Assembly: GCA_965204245.1 (NCBI GenBank)
Contig: CBDBED010000009.1
Location: 62,001 to 126,000 of the forward strand
Reading direction: 5' to 3'
Source: JAAXIE01 sp965204245
Lineage (GTDB): Bacteria; Chloroflexota; Dehalococcoidia; Lucifugimonadales; JAAXIE01
Length of the DNA stretch: 64,000 nucleotides
The notes below the pieces were generated by a model. The model had not been told where the DNA came from. It searched no databases and saw nothing but the letters and a program-made list of their open reading frames with translations. A program made the position numbers and the translations under genes. Shown here in pieces: positions 50,901 to 58,967 of this stretch (position 1 is its first letter; every line of letters begins with the position of its first letter).

Positions 50901-51353
50901 CAGGATGGGCGGGTTGGGCTGGTCGATCGAGAATATGGTCGCGGTTCTGGTATCGCGCCTATTGCCCAGGATCGTCGACCAGGCACTCTGCTGGCCGCCG
51001 GCGGTCGCCCGAATCCTCCACTGGTACTTCGTCAAGTGCGTCAGTCCCGTGACGATCGCGGGCTGGGTCGTGCCGCTGTAGGAGACTGCCGACCACTGGC
51101 CCCAGGCGCCGCCGCTCTCGGAACGGATCTGGATGTCGTAGCCGCTCGCCCCGCTCGACTCCTCCCACCATAGGTAGAAGCCCAGGTGCATGTCCTCCAT
51201 CTGGTCGGGGCGCGGGACGCCGGGCGCCTGCGCGGAGACTGGCTGCGAGTCGTGGACGAAAAGGACGGCCAGCAGCGCCGCCGCCGCAAGCACGGCAAGG
51301 GCCGCGACGCGCCTGAGGGAACCGGCCTCAAGTCCAGTGCTACGCAGCATCAT
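47994..51353 (-). CDS. Large exported protein with fibronectin, Calx-beta and cadherin-like domains
   Basis: The 1119-residue product starts at ATG 51353 (CGGAGGCGTG). Signal peptide: VAALAVLAAAALLAVLFVHD. Two fibronectin domains lie at about 40-135 and 140-245 (HSATPGPGRVTLRWEAGPQM), a Calx-beta at 255-355, a putative-Ig at 370-500, a cadherin-like sandwich at 510-640, and further Calx-beta units at 645-760 (VQFSSATYSGNEGDTISIRL) and 770-875. A Cys-containing unit (NPADCYDYTSSHTVIVQASS) precedes a last fibronectin domain (VRLAATEDSLKVTWDAPETG). It ends MVTLPEGI. Second gene of the operon behind leader 5. Confidence 0.75.
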   Translation of the reverse strand: MMLRSTGLEAGSLRRVAALAVLAAAALLAVLFVHDSQPVSAQAPGVPRPDQMEDMHLGFYLWWEESSGASGYDIQIRSESGGAWGQWSAVSYSGTTQPAIVTGLTHLTKYQWRIRATAGGQQSAWSTILGNRRDTRTATIFSIDQPNPPILHSATPGPGRVTLRWEAGPQMSGDGIVLSGYRISYRWRDGQGDITTRSAGPFGPDVTSADVTGLTAGVEYHFGVRPLVDGVSGASSRLLQATPLTVAAQGEGDTFSVSGVTVVEGGTANITVTLSNIAPSGGVAFTAAASYSTTGTGNAVAADVRSVAGSLTIAQGATSGTLAVRAAKDTLDEGAETFTVTVTTADALWTPAGNRATVTIHDPVRFPPLTDNPSESRAGIGITPESDNITLYFKVGQAVSVQFPAAHEGTGEAPYVYALGGPERDYQRASRRVLPGGLTFNATTRTLSGTPTGVDRNGVTTLGSDRIDHYHVWDDSGEGGPDGNDNSEDNHDELRVRIYICPADSAATADGSTPCVKTAELHSLEVSHGDPATPVALSPAFDRDTGTYSATVVEAVAAVDVSVLPEDLNADRVTMTVNGEEFESRHSGRKFTGEAALAHGANVIVVTVTSGTSPAHSTDEDGHLMPVTATYTVTVTRASTDPVVQFSSATYSGNEGDTISIRLSLAEAQADDFRVRVRQVPPSTADHEADFSFGDCYPGEMSCEFGIGVLDVTIPAGDTTYDYDISTIDDGMVEGSESFNLDLAYIGSPFALGANARATVTITDNDEASVIVSTATVSMDEETTGNEEEDATYTIRLGSQPDDWVRVYPESALSCKVGVIRGFVEFSRHNWDQPQTVRLRAEHDFDAVDEEVVISHRIEASSGAAEYRTVTVPSVTVSVDDKHMPALIVEKSSLSPAAGETVQYRVYLSADPAPIFGANPADCYDYTSSHTVIVQASSSDTDKVTVSPASVTFTADDYAPKTIYVTGVSAGNVTITHEVSGTDPAYTGDPLVLQQVAVSVPAQQKSAQEPPSSPQEAPEPVAVQRLPGPVLEVRLAATEDSLKVTWDAPETGSAPTRYIVHLAPVGGGKGELKTPKAKKTSVTFRGLEAGETYRIFVRAKNQEGKGPRAKAMVTLPEGI

Positions 51354-51382
51354 CACGCCTCCGAAAGTGGTTGCTCATGCGC

Positions 51383-53197
51383 CTAGATGCCTCCCGCCGG
51401 CACGGTGAACTTGACAATAATCGACCAGTCGCTTGGGCCGTCCGCATTCGCGGCGGCGACGCGCACGATGTAATCTCCGGCAGTCAGGCCCGTGATCAGG
51501 GCGTGCCCCGTCTTGTCGTTGCCCAGGTCCGTCTGGGAGTCGTAGACCGTCATGCTGGCCTCCTCGGGCAGGGCGTCGACCGCCAGGGCCGGGAAGACCA
51601 GCTCCGGGAAGAACGACCCGTCGTCGGCCCCGACCTGGACCACGTAGCTGGTCGCTCTCTCCACGTCCGCCCAGTCCAGGAACACGATCTGCCTCCCGGA
51701 CGTGGTCGCCGCGTTGAACGCCGAGAGGTCCGGCGCAGACGTCGGCGCGTCGTCGCCGCTTACGGTGGTGACAAAGAATTGGCTCTCGGCGGTGACGCCG
51801 TTGCGGTCCGTCGCGGTGTAGGTCAAATCCACACCACTTTCAGCCAAACCGGTGGTAAGCGTGCCGGAGATGGTCCTGGTGCGTCCGTTGAAGGAGAGGC
51901 CCAGGGCTGACAAATCCACCCCTTCCAGGTTGTACCGGATGCCGATTCCCACCCTGGTCCCGCCAACCGCCTCCGGCAGCGTGAGGGAGACGCTCTCCCC
52001 TATCGTCCATACAGGCCAGGTTATTGCCGGCAGTGTCGGGGCCTCGTTCACGGTGATGGAGTTGGTGGCGATGATCCGTGCCCCGTTCTCGTCCTCGGCC
52101 CAGTAGTCCACGCTGTAGAACGCCTTTGCGGAGGGGGCCAACGCGCCGGTGTTGCTGCTGAGGACGCGGGTGGTGGGGTTGAAGGAGAAGCCGGGGGCGT
52201 CGTCGTTGATGCTGTACTCCCAGTGGGCGGTCACCTGCCGCCCGTCCACCGTCCTCGTCTCCTTCACCCAGTAGCTCATGCCGTAGGTCAGCATGCCGTG
52301 CCCGCCCCTGGCTTCCGGCAGCGTCAGGTTGATGGGCTCCGACTGGCCCACGGTGTACTCGATGATGGTGTTCTTGAAGTCCCGGACATCCTCCGCATCG
52401 GGGAACTCCACCGGCGCGGCAACGTTCACGTTGAACATGAGGGAGACCGAGCGGCCGGCATCGTCGGTGGCGGTGAAGGTGACTTCGGCCGGGTTGACGG
52501 TCTTGGCAGTGGGCGTGCCCTGGATGAGCCTGCCCTGGCCCAGCCACAGCCCGTTGGGGAGGCCGGTGGCCTCGTAGGTGACGTTGTAGAAGCCGCCGGT
52601 CGCCTTGGGCAGCCTGAGCGCGTCGGTCTCCGCCTCGCTGAGGCCCAGGTGCGAGATCTCGTGGCCCGCCGTGTAGGTCCTGGCCTCCACCGTGGTGGTG
52701 TCGAAGGCCAGCGATGCCTCCTGCAAGGTGAAATAGTGCGGCATATTCGCGACGCCGCTCTGCGTGCTTACGACTCGAAGCGCGGGAAACTTGCGGCTGG
52801 AGGTAAACGTCAGAGGCGTTCCCGAAACAGTGACATGGCCAACCTCCGTCGCGCCCCCTGTGGACGGGCGTTCGTTTTCTCTATCCCACAGATACACGCG
52901 AGAAACCCCGCTGGCCCAGGTGGGGGTGAAGGTGACGCTCTTCAGGCCGTCGGGGACGCGGACCGTGTATCTTTCCGTGTGGGGGTCGAACGGCGGGTTG
53001 GAGAGGAGCGGGACCGTAACTTCTGTTTCGTCTTCCAGCTCGATGGTGCCGGAGATGGTCAGCCCGCTGAGGTGAGCGTCGGGGCCGTGGGTGGCCTGCG
53101 CGGGCTGCGCGCCGGGCGCAAAGAGGACCGCCAGCGCCATGAGCGCGACGGCCAGCAGCAGGAGGGGAGAGCGGCGGAAGAATGATGCTTGCGTCAT
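51383..53197 (-). CDS. Exported putative-Ig repeat protein, first gene behind poly-C leader 5
   Basis: The 604-residue protein starts at ATG 53197 (TGGAGGAGGACTGTC). Signal peptide: SPLLLLAVALMALAVLFAPG. A cadherin-like domain lies at about 35-140 (HLSGLTISGTIELEDETEVT). Putative-Ig repeats occupy 150-500 (EISHLGLSEAETDALRLPKA; YEATGLPNGLWLGQGRLIQG; FYSVDYWAEDENGARIIATN), and a fibronectin-like domain ends FTVPAGGI. The 150-500 region is closely similar to the C-terminal half of the protein at 59411. In this sequence it is also in frame with leader 5, so a 646-residue fusion product is possible. Confidence 0.75.
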   Translation of the reverse strand: MTQASFFRRSPLLLLAVALMALAVLFAPGAQPAQATHGPDAHLSGLTISGTIELEDETEVTVPLLSNPPFDPHTERYTVRVPDGLKSVTFTPTWASGVSRVYLWDRENERPSTGGATEVGHVTVSGTPLTFTSSRKFPALRVVSTQSGVANMPHYFTLQEASLAFDTTTVEARTYTAGHEISHLGLSEAETDALRLPKATGGFYNVTYEATGLPNGLWLGQGRLIQGTPTAKTVNPAEVTFTATDDAGRSVSLMFNVNVAAPVEFPDAEDVRDFKNTIIEYTVGQSEPINLTLPEARGGHGMLTYGMSYWVKETRTVDGRQVTAHWEYSINDDAPGFSFNPTTRVLSSNTGALAPSAKAFYSVDYWAEDENGARIIATNSITVNEAPTLPAITWPVWTIGESVSLTLPEAVGGTRVGIGIRYNLEGVDLSALGLSFNGRTRTISGTLTTGLAESGVDLTYTATDRNGVTAESQFFVTTVSGDDAPTSAPDLSAFNAATTSGRQIVFLDWADVERATSYVVQVGADDGSFFPELVFPALAVDALPEEASMTVYDSQTDLGNDKTGHALITGLTAGDYIVRVAAANADGPSDWSIIVKFTVPAGGI

Positions 53198-53323
53198 GAC
53201 AGTCCTCCTCCAGTGTTCAGAGGGTGAAAGTCGGGGGGGGGGGGTAGAAGGCATGGCCGCCCGTGCGTACTTCGACAAGCTCAGCACGAACGCCCTACGG
53301 CTGTTGTTTCCTGTGTCGAACAT
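53198..53323 (-). CDS. Leader peptide 5 with C12 tract, fused state
   Basis: ATG at 53323 behind CTAGGAGCACGATAGCC encodes 42 residues (MFDTGNNSRRAFVLSLSKYA, RAAMPSTPPPRLSPSEHWRR, TV) and continues without a stop into the surface gene at 53197. The tract is C12 (plus strand G12 at 53233-53244). Eleven C would end it in TGA overlapping that ATG; ten C would stop at CTC-TGA. A palindromic-repeat half (FVLSLSK) is inserted before the RAAMPST core. The extension would bury the signal peptide behind 42 residues. Confidence 0.65.
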
Positions 53324-53353
53324 GGCTATCGTGCTCCTAGATCAGTGTTTTGC

Positions 53354-53372
53354 CCCCGTGTCAGGCACGGGG
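53354..53372. promoter_or_regulatory. Hairpin upstream of leader 5
   Basis: CCCCGTG / CACGGGG with loop TCAGG, matching the element at 43068 ahead of leader 3. The adjoining GGGCAGG is also shared. Likely a common 5' regulatory or terminator stem. Confidence 0.5.
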
Positions 53373-53697
53373 CAGGCTCCACCGGCCAGAACCCTCCCCT
53401 GCCCGGTTGACCAGCTCGCCGGGCGTGCGGGTGCGTTCGCCGAGTCTCTGTTCCAGTTGTTCATCGGTTGGGTATTGCCTGATGAGCGCCCTTCGGGATG
53501 AAATCTTCCACATGCACCCAGCAAACCAGTGTAGGGAATTGCAAATAACTTGTGGGTAAAGTCACCCTCCAGTTTGATAACGTAGCGGTGACTTTTGGCC
53601 CGATTCGCTGGAAATGGCCGAAATAGGCCCGTTCGTGGGGGTGCAGGTTGGTGAATGACGGGCAGCGGGTCCGGGGAGCGAAACCCGTCGGGCGCGA
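53373..53697. other. Intergenic region between two surface-protein operons
   Basis: No gene is supported. It contains a 94-base unit at 53539-53632 (TTGCAAATAACTTGTGGGTA...) that recurs at 59232-59325, each including a TTTTGGCCC-type inverted repeat. Confidence 0.5.
53539..53632. repeat. Dispersed 94-bp unit, copy 1
   Basis: It begins TTGCAAATAACTTGTGGGTA and contains GATAACGTAGCGGTG and an imperfect stem TTTTGGCCCGATT / AAATGGCCGAAA. Copy 2 (59232-59325) aligns throughout with about a dozen differences. Both lie downstream of minus-strand operons. Confidence 0.7.
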
Positions 53698-53730
53698 AGG
53701 AGGCCGCCCCAGGACCTGGGGCGGCCTCCT
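53698..53730 (-). terminator. Perfect hairpin terminator of the surface-protein operon
   Basis: Sixteen-base perfect arms (AGGAGGCCGCCCCAGG and complement) with a single-base loop lie 35 bases beyond the stop of the gene at 53766. A strong GC stem without a long T run; likely a terminator or 3' stabiliser. Confidence 0.65.
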
Positions 53731-53765
53731 GATGAGTCGTCTGTGGGAGGGCTTAGGCTCCCCGC

Positions 53766-56700
53766 CTAGTCGTTGTCCCGCTCGGTGACCGTGAGGGCGA
53801 TGCCGTGCATGTCGTCGTACACCGGGTCCGCCTCCCACTCATCCGGATCCATGTTCAGGCACTCAGCCGACAGCGTGTAGATGGTGTGCCGGATGGTCAG
53901 CGAGTCGTGGTCCGAGTCGTCGTCCTCCGCGGCCACCACGGTGATGGGCACGCCCACGTTCCAGGCGTAGGCCTCGTCCCAGTCGAGGCGGATGCCGCTG
54001 CACCACTCGGGCATGCCGGAGGTGTCGTAGCCTCGGGGCAGCAGTATCTTGAACTGCTGGACCGGCAGCTCGCCGGCCAGGTTGTCGTACCCGTCGCCGT
54101 CCCAGTGCATCACCACGTACAACGGCAGGGTGGGCTCGGTGCTCAGCTTCACCCGGTAGGTGGCCTCGCCGCCCTCGGGCACCGTCAGCCGGGAGGGACT
54201 CAGGATGACCCGGCCGCCGCCGGCGGTCGCGGGGCCGACGTCCTTGGTGATGTGGGACCAGTCGCTGGCGCCCACGGCGTTCAGCGCGCGCACCTCGAAC
54301 TGGTACGTGCCCTCGCGGTTCAGCCCGGTGATCCTCCGCGAGGTCGTCGTCTGGCCCAAACGGGTGGGAGCCACTATGTCGCAGGTGGTGTCTGCGCCGG
54401 ACGCGCAGGGGCCGAACACCCGGTACTCGTAGCCCGTCACCGGACTGCCGCCGTCGTCCACCGGCGGGTCCCAGACAAGGGTCACCGCGGTGCGCTCCAG
54501 GCTGGAGAAACGCAGGTTCTCCGGCCGCTCGGGCGCATAGACCTGGAGACCCTCCGTGGTCGCCTGGACGTAGGCCCACGGGCTGATGAGGCTGCCCTTC
54601 AATGCCGCCACGCGGTAGTAGTGGGTGGTCCCCGAGATCAGGCCGGTGTGGGAGTAGGTCGTGCCGCTCTGGCTGCGGACCAGGGTCTGCCAGGGAGCGG
54701 CCCCGTCCGGGGAGCGCTCGATGGTGTAGCGCAGGCCGCTGTCCTCCGACGGGGCGAACCAGCTCAGGTCGATGCGGCCCACGCCGTAGCCCGGCGTGGC
54801 GGTCAGGCCGGTGGGGGCGCCCAGCTCCTCCGGCTGCTCCAGCGGTCCGCTGGCCCCGGCGGGCAGGGACCACGGCCCGGGGACTCCGAGCTCGTTCACC
54901 GCCCGCACCCGGTAGGACTGGTTGACCGTGCCGCCCTGCAGGTCCGCGTAGATGGTGCCCTTCACGGCCTCCGCCAGCATTGCCCCGTTGCGCTCCACCT
55001 GGTAGTGCGATACGTCGAAGCCGTTCAAACGCTCCACCGGCTGCCAGCGCAGCAGGGCGAGGGGTCCGAACTTGTCAACCCGGAGGGACGGGGGCGCGTC
55101 GGGGTGTCCCAGTCCGGTCCCCGGCTGGGAGGCAATCCGTACATCCCTGTCGTTGCTGTACCAGTTGTTGCCGGTGGTCTCTTCGCATTTCGACCGGCTG
55201 GGTTCATCCACCTTCTTGCCGTCGCTGTCGTAGCAGTACGAGGCGCTGTGGTCGTAGTATTCCGCGCTGTGCCAGCTGTTGCCGCCGCCTTCGCAGGCCG
55301 ACCGGGTGGACGCGGCCACGTCCACGCCGTTGTCGTCGATGCAGACCGTGTAGTCCCGGGTGCTCTCGATGTTGGCGGTGATCGGGTCTCCCTCGGCGAT
55401 GATGGCCAGGGTCGCCGAATTGCTCTGGCCTGAAAAGGGCGCTGTTTCCGGGGCCGCCAGCTCGTCGATTGTCCAGACGCCTTCGCAGAGGCCGTCCTGG
55501 CAGGCCGCCTGGGTGTAGCTTCCCTGGCTGGCCTCGCCCCTGGCCCCCTCCGGCACGCCGGCAAGCGTCACCTCGACTCCGGCGGCGGCGTCCGGCCCGT
55601 TGTTCACCGCCTCGATGGTGTAGGCCCGCTTCCCCCTTGCGACATCCGGGCTGGCCCCGGCGTCCCGCACCTCCAGCTCCGCCACCGGGCCCACGTGGAA
55701 GGTGTAGGTGGCGCTGTCGGTGTAGGCGGTGCCGGAAGTGGAGGCCCCGAAGGTCAGTTGAACCTTATGCGTGCCCAGCGTGCTGAACTCGCCAACCATG
55801 ACATATGGTGCTGATGTCACAGATTCGGGAAGATCAAGGGGCCCGAGGGAAGGTTTCGTATCGACGTCCAGGAAGGTGCCTGCCGCCGTGGAGCCGCCAA
55901 TAAGCGTGACCGCGCCGGGCCTTTGCTTCGGCTCCACGTCGCCGATCTCAAAGGTGTACTGGGAGTACCCTCTGGGAATGAGGTTCATCAGGAGCCCTAC
56001 TCCAGGTATCGCATGATCGTCACGGTAGTGAGGACTATGGTGGCTTGTGGGGGCGGTCCTCCATTTCCCTTCATGCCGTCCCTCGGGGTCCTCGACATGG
56101 ATGAGCACCGCTTCCGGCTGCAAATACATAGCGCCTAAGTTGGTCAATTCGGGAGGCGAAACCGTGTCGCTTCGTCGTTGTTTTGTCCTCGGGTACCGCT
56201 CGGAGAGGTTCAATTCGACGACAATCTCCAACGTGTCGTCGGTGCTGCAGGGATAGGTGGTGACGCCGATGCAGGGGAAAAGTTCTAGCAGGGTGATTTC
56301 GCCGCGGCCAATCAGCTCCGGCGGCCCGTCTCCCAGGCACACCGTCGCGACTTCGTCGTATCTGTTTCCCTCGATGTCGGGCGGCCTGACCTCAACCAGC
56401 TCCGCGGTCAGGCAGCGCGTCTCCAGGGGACCGCTCCCGCTCAGGTTCACGGGCACGCTCAGCGTCTTGATTCTCTCGGCCTCCGTATCCCCAAGCCTCA
56501 CCCCCGGTAAATCGCCGGCGCGCCAGGTGGCGGTGTTCCCCGAAACCGTGGTGTCTGCCATACTCGACGCGAAGGACAGTCCCGGCGAAAGGGTGATCTT
56601 TACCTGTGCGCCAATCTTACTAAGGGTATATCTGTTTCTCGCGTGGACTTTGAAGACGGCCTGCCCGTCCAGGGCCGGGCGCAGGTCGTACACCTCGGCC

Positions 56701-57206
56701 TCCACGGCAATCCGACCGGCTGTCACGCCCAAAAGACTGCCGGGTTGGACAAACGCCCATGCCTCGGCACGATTGTTGTATTCAAGTCCCCGCGTCTCTT
56801 GTGGCGAGGACGAGGCGATTGAGGCCCGCACCCGAACATATCTAGTACTGGTGGTGGTGTGATCCCTATCCAAAAGGAGGCGTGCCGAATCTCCAGGCTC
56901 GATAAGCGGGATGGTCCATTTGTCATTGGCGACACTCCCCTGCTCGGGAAAAAATCTGTTCACTACTGGCCGGTCAAACTCTATATCGACCACCACGTTT
57001 TCAACAGTCACCTCGGAGTTATTGGTCACTATTACCAAGTCGAGAGTTTGACCCTCGTGATCAAGGTGATCAATCCCCACCTCGACAGCAAGGTCTATGG
57101 GCGGGCGGGCGTCCTGCGCTGCTGCCCTGCCAAGCGCCAGCAGCGATACCGCCAATATCGCTGCGATAGCGAGGGCACATGTGGCTGGTAGAGAAAGGTT
57201 TCGCAT
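53766..57206 (-). CDS. Large exported protein with conserved-repeat and fibronectin domains
   Basis: The 1146-residue protein has signal peptide LPATCALAIAAILAVSLLAL. Residues about 35-290 form two DUF11-like repeat domains (VTNNSEVTVENVVVDIEFDR; LPGVRLGDTEAERIKTLSVP). A domain containing SATYTFHVGPVAELEVRDAG (near 505) shares its EYTFHVG motif with the neighbour at 57273. Two Cys units at about 640-705 repeat the pattern C-DDNG...C-GGG-W / C-DSDGKK...C-ETTGNNW. Three fibronectin domains and a terminal Calx-beta-like domain (ILSPSRLTVPEGGEATYRVK) follow. No Shine-Dalgarno is evident. Confidence 0.7.
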   Translation of the reverse strand: MRNLSLPATCALAIAAILAVSLLALGRAAAQDARPPIDLAVEVGIDHLDHEGQTLDLVIVTNNSEVTVENVVVDIEFDRPVVNRFFPEQGSVANDKWTIPLIEPGDSARLLLDRDHTTTSTRYVRVRASIASSSPQETRGLEYNNRAEAWAFVQPGSLLGVTAGRIAVEAEVYDLRPALDGQAVFKVHARNRYTLSKIGAQVKITLSPGLSFASSMADTTVSGNTATWRAGDLPGVRLGDTEAERIKTLSVPVNLSGSGPLETRCLTAELVEVRPPDIEGNRYDEVATVCLGDGPPELIGRGEITLLELFPCIGVTTYPCSTDDTLEIVVELNLSERYPRTKQRRSDTVSPPELTNLGAMYLQPEAVLIHVEDPEGRHEGKWRTAPTSHHSPHYRDDHAIPGVGLLMNLIPRGYSQYTFEIGDVEPKQRPGAVTLIGGSTAAGTFLDVDTKPSLGPLDLPESVTSAPYVMVGEFSTLGTHKVQLTFGASTSGTAYTDSATYTFHVGPVAELEVRDAGASPDVARGKRAYTIEAVNNGPDAAAGVEVTLAGVPEGARGEASQGSYTQAACQDGLCEGVWTIDELAAPETAPFSGQSNSATLAIIAEGDPITANIESTRDYTVCIDDNGVDVAASTRSACEGGGNSWHSAEYYDHSASYCYDSDGKKVDEPSRSKCEETTGNNWYSNDRDVRIASQPGTGLGHPDAPPSLRVDKFGPLALLRWQPVERLNGFDVSHYQVERNGAMLAEAVKGTIYADLQGGTVNQSYRVRAVNELGVPGPWSLPAGASGPLEQPEELGAPTGLTATPGYGVGRIDLSWFAPSEDSGLRYTIERSPDGAAPWQTLVRSQSGTTYSHTGLISGTTHYYRVAALKGSLISPWAYVQATTEGLQVYAPERPENLRFSSLERTAVTLVWDPPVDDGGSPVTGYEYRVFGPCASGADTTCDIVAPTRLGQTTTSRRITGLNREGTYQFEVRALNAVGASDWSHITKDVGPATAGGGRVILSPSRLTVPEGGEATYRVKLSTEPTLPLYVVMHWDGDGYDNLAGELPVQQFKILLPRGYDTSGMPEWCSGIRLDWDEAYAWNVGVPITVVAAEDDDSDHDSLTIRHTIYTLSAECLNMDPDEWEADPVYDDMHGIALTVTERDND

Positions 57207-57217
57207 GGTGGATGCAG

Positions 57218-57252
57218 GGGGGCCGGCGCGCCGGCTTGACGCGCCGGCCCCC
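57218..57252. terminator. Hairpin between the two genes of the operon
   Basis: A 13-base perfect stem (GGGGGCCGGCGCG / CGCGCCGGCCCCC) with a 9-base loop lies in the 66-base gap. It may attenuate transcription of the downstream gene at 57206. Confidence 0.6.
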
Positions 57253-57272
57253 TAGTCTTCTCCTTGGATGGA

Positions 57273-58967
57273 TTACTGGGAGGCGGATTGCCAGTTGATG
57301 CTGAAGTCGCCGATGAGGGTCCGGTGCTCGTTGGGACTGAATTCGTGCTGGATCGTGTACTCGCACATGACCTGGTAGTACTTCGTCCCGGCCTCAGTGC
57401 CGGTCAGATCGTACTCCCCGTCGCCGTTGGCGTTGACATACATTGACTCGGTTCGCTCCAGCGTTCCGTCGCTGCGAATGAACCGGATGCTCCAGGTTGC
57501 GGAAGCTGGGACGTATCCCTGCAACTCAAGGTAGGACCCCCGAATCTTCACAGTTTCTCCGACTCGCGGGTTCACCTTGTCCACATCCACGACAACCCCC
57601 GGCGGCACGTCGACCAAATTGATCTGGACAACAATAGTGTCGTCGATCACGTCGTCCCGGTTGCCTTCGCGGTCCTTGCCGTCGGTGACGCCCAGTACCA
57701 GGTCATAGGTCTGCTTGGCCTCGTAGTCCAGGACAGCGCCGTAGGCCACCTTGATCTGGACTCCGCCAGGTGCAATGACGGCGTTGAAGTTATCGGCGCC
57801 CGGCCCGGTGAGCGAGTAGAGCAGCTCGTCATTGTCGCTGCTGAACACCGGTATGGTGTCGCCAACCCTGGCGCCGGGTTCGGAGTTCTCCTTCACCGAC
57901 CGCACCACCCCGAATGTGGGGCTTTCGTTCACGGCAAGAGGCCCCACATGGAAGGTGTACTCCCGCACCTCGCTGGTTACCGTGGTGTCCTTGGCAGTGA
58001 TCTTTTCCCAATCGGCGCCCGCGCCCACAGGCTTGGACTGGCGGACGTGACCCTTGAGGTGCACCTCCAGGACGTAGGTCCCCGGATGGGTGAAGACCCA
58101 TTCCAGGTGCTCGAACTCCCCAGCCCCCAAGGGCATCGCGTTGACGTCTGTGTCCAAGCTGTCCCACACAATCTTCGCTGTGCCGTCACCATTCCGGTCC
58201 GAAGGTTCCCGGTAGGTGAGCACCTGGGGCAGCTCATCGGCATGCGGGCCGTGGTACCGCACCGCCTCCAGCTCGTACTGGAATGGCTCACCCTGCTTGT
58301 TCCCCTTGTCATCCAGGTTCGCCCAGTAATCGCCGCTCAGCTGGCCGGTGGAGAAGCCCAGCACGAGGCTCGAGGGACCAGTGCCGAGGGCGGGGTCTTC
58401 CAACCGCAGCCAGTGGACCTGGGTCCCGGCGGGCACCGGGAGGTCCTCGTCGTCCGGTCCAAGTAGGCCCAGACCCTTGCGAACTTTCTCGTACTTTTCC
58501 AGCGAGAGCTTGTCCGTGCCTGCCTCCGAGTTCTTCGCCACCACATCCTTCCTGTGAGTGTTGTCCACGTGGATGATGGTGGAGCGGAGGTCGATGTCGG
58601 TCGCGGTGAGGGTGGTGTCTTCTACCGTTTCGTGCGTGAAAGGATCGGTCCTGTCCTTGTGCTTCGCCGAGGGCGGGCAGAGGTTGTTGTTCAGGGTGCC
58701 GTCTTTGGGGGCGTCGTCCTCCAATCGAGGGGCCGGCAGCCAGTAGGCGTCGAAGAGGGCGTAGTGGCCGCTGCTCTTCTGCGCAGCGGGGTTATCGGGG
58801 AAGTGGTCCTTCCCCGGACCGCAGGGAGCGGGGACGTTGCCGATTACCCCGGCCCAAGCCGGGCCGGTGGCGAGGGTCACCGCCAGCAGGGTGATGACCA
58901 GGGCGGTCAGGGTCAGCCCCGCCGCGTAGAGCTTGAAGCGTTTTGGTGCGTTCGCAATTGTGTTCAT
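57273..58967 (-). CDS. Exported anchor-M/cadherin-type surface protein
   Basis: The 564-residue protein has signal peptide LYAAGLTLTALVITLLAVTL. Residues about 45-330 match a choice-of-anchor-M type domain (GHYALFDAYWLPAPRLEDDA; HLEWVFTHPGTYVLEVHLKG), including YTFHVGPLAVNESPTFG near 340. A cadherin-type repeat follows at 350-450 (VFSSDNDELLYSLTGPGADN; QTYDLVLGVTDGKDREGNRD), and the end is a beta-rich domain (VDKVNPRVGETVKIRGSYLE). It is co-transcribed with the gene at 57206, with which it shares the FHVG motif. Ribosome site GAGGAACCAAGGGAACC. Confidence 0.7.
   Translation of the reverse strand: MNTIANAPKRFKLYAAGLTLTALVITLLAVTLATGPAWAGVIGNVPAPCGPGKDHFPDNPAAQKSSGHYALFDAYWLPAPRLEDDAPKDGTLNNNLCPPSAKHKDRTDPFTHETVEDTTLTATDIDLRSTIIHVDNTHRKDVVAKNSEAGTDKLSLEKYEKVRKGLGLLGPDDEDLPVPAGTQVHWLRLEDPALGTGPSSLVLGFSTGQLSGDYWANLDDKGNKQGEPFQYELEAVRYHGPHADELPQVLTYREPSDRNGDGTAKIVWDSLDTDVNAMPLGAGEFEHLEWVFTHPGTYVLEVHLKGHVRQSKPVGAGADWEKITAKDTTVTSEVREYTFHVGPLAVNESPTFGVVRSVKENSEPGARVGDTIPVFSSDNDELLYSLTGPGADNFNAVIAPGGVQIKVAYGAVLDYEAKQTYDLVLGVTDGKDREGNRDDVIDDTIVVQINLVDVPPGVVVDVDKVNPRVGETVKIRGSYLELQGYVPASATWSIRFIRSDGTLERTESMYVNANGDGEYDLTGTEAGTKYYQVMCEYTIQHEFSPNEHRTLIGDFSINWQSASQ

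Noticed and set aside
35914..53197. GG-ending surface proteins as substrates of the PRTRC ubiquitin-like system
   Set aside because: They are exported, the tails can be explained by ribosome sites in the DNA, and the PRTRC genes are on a separate module; no evidence links them.
53805..55433. 542-residue plus-strand frame opposite the 1146-residue protein
   Set aside because: Composition typical of a GC-rich antisense frame; the minus-strand protein has a signal peptide and domains.
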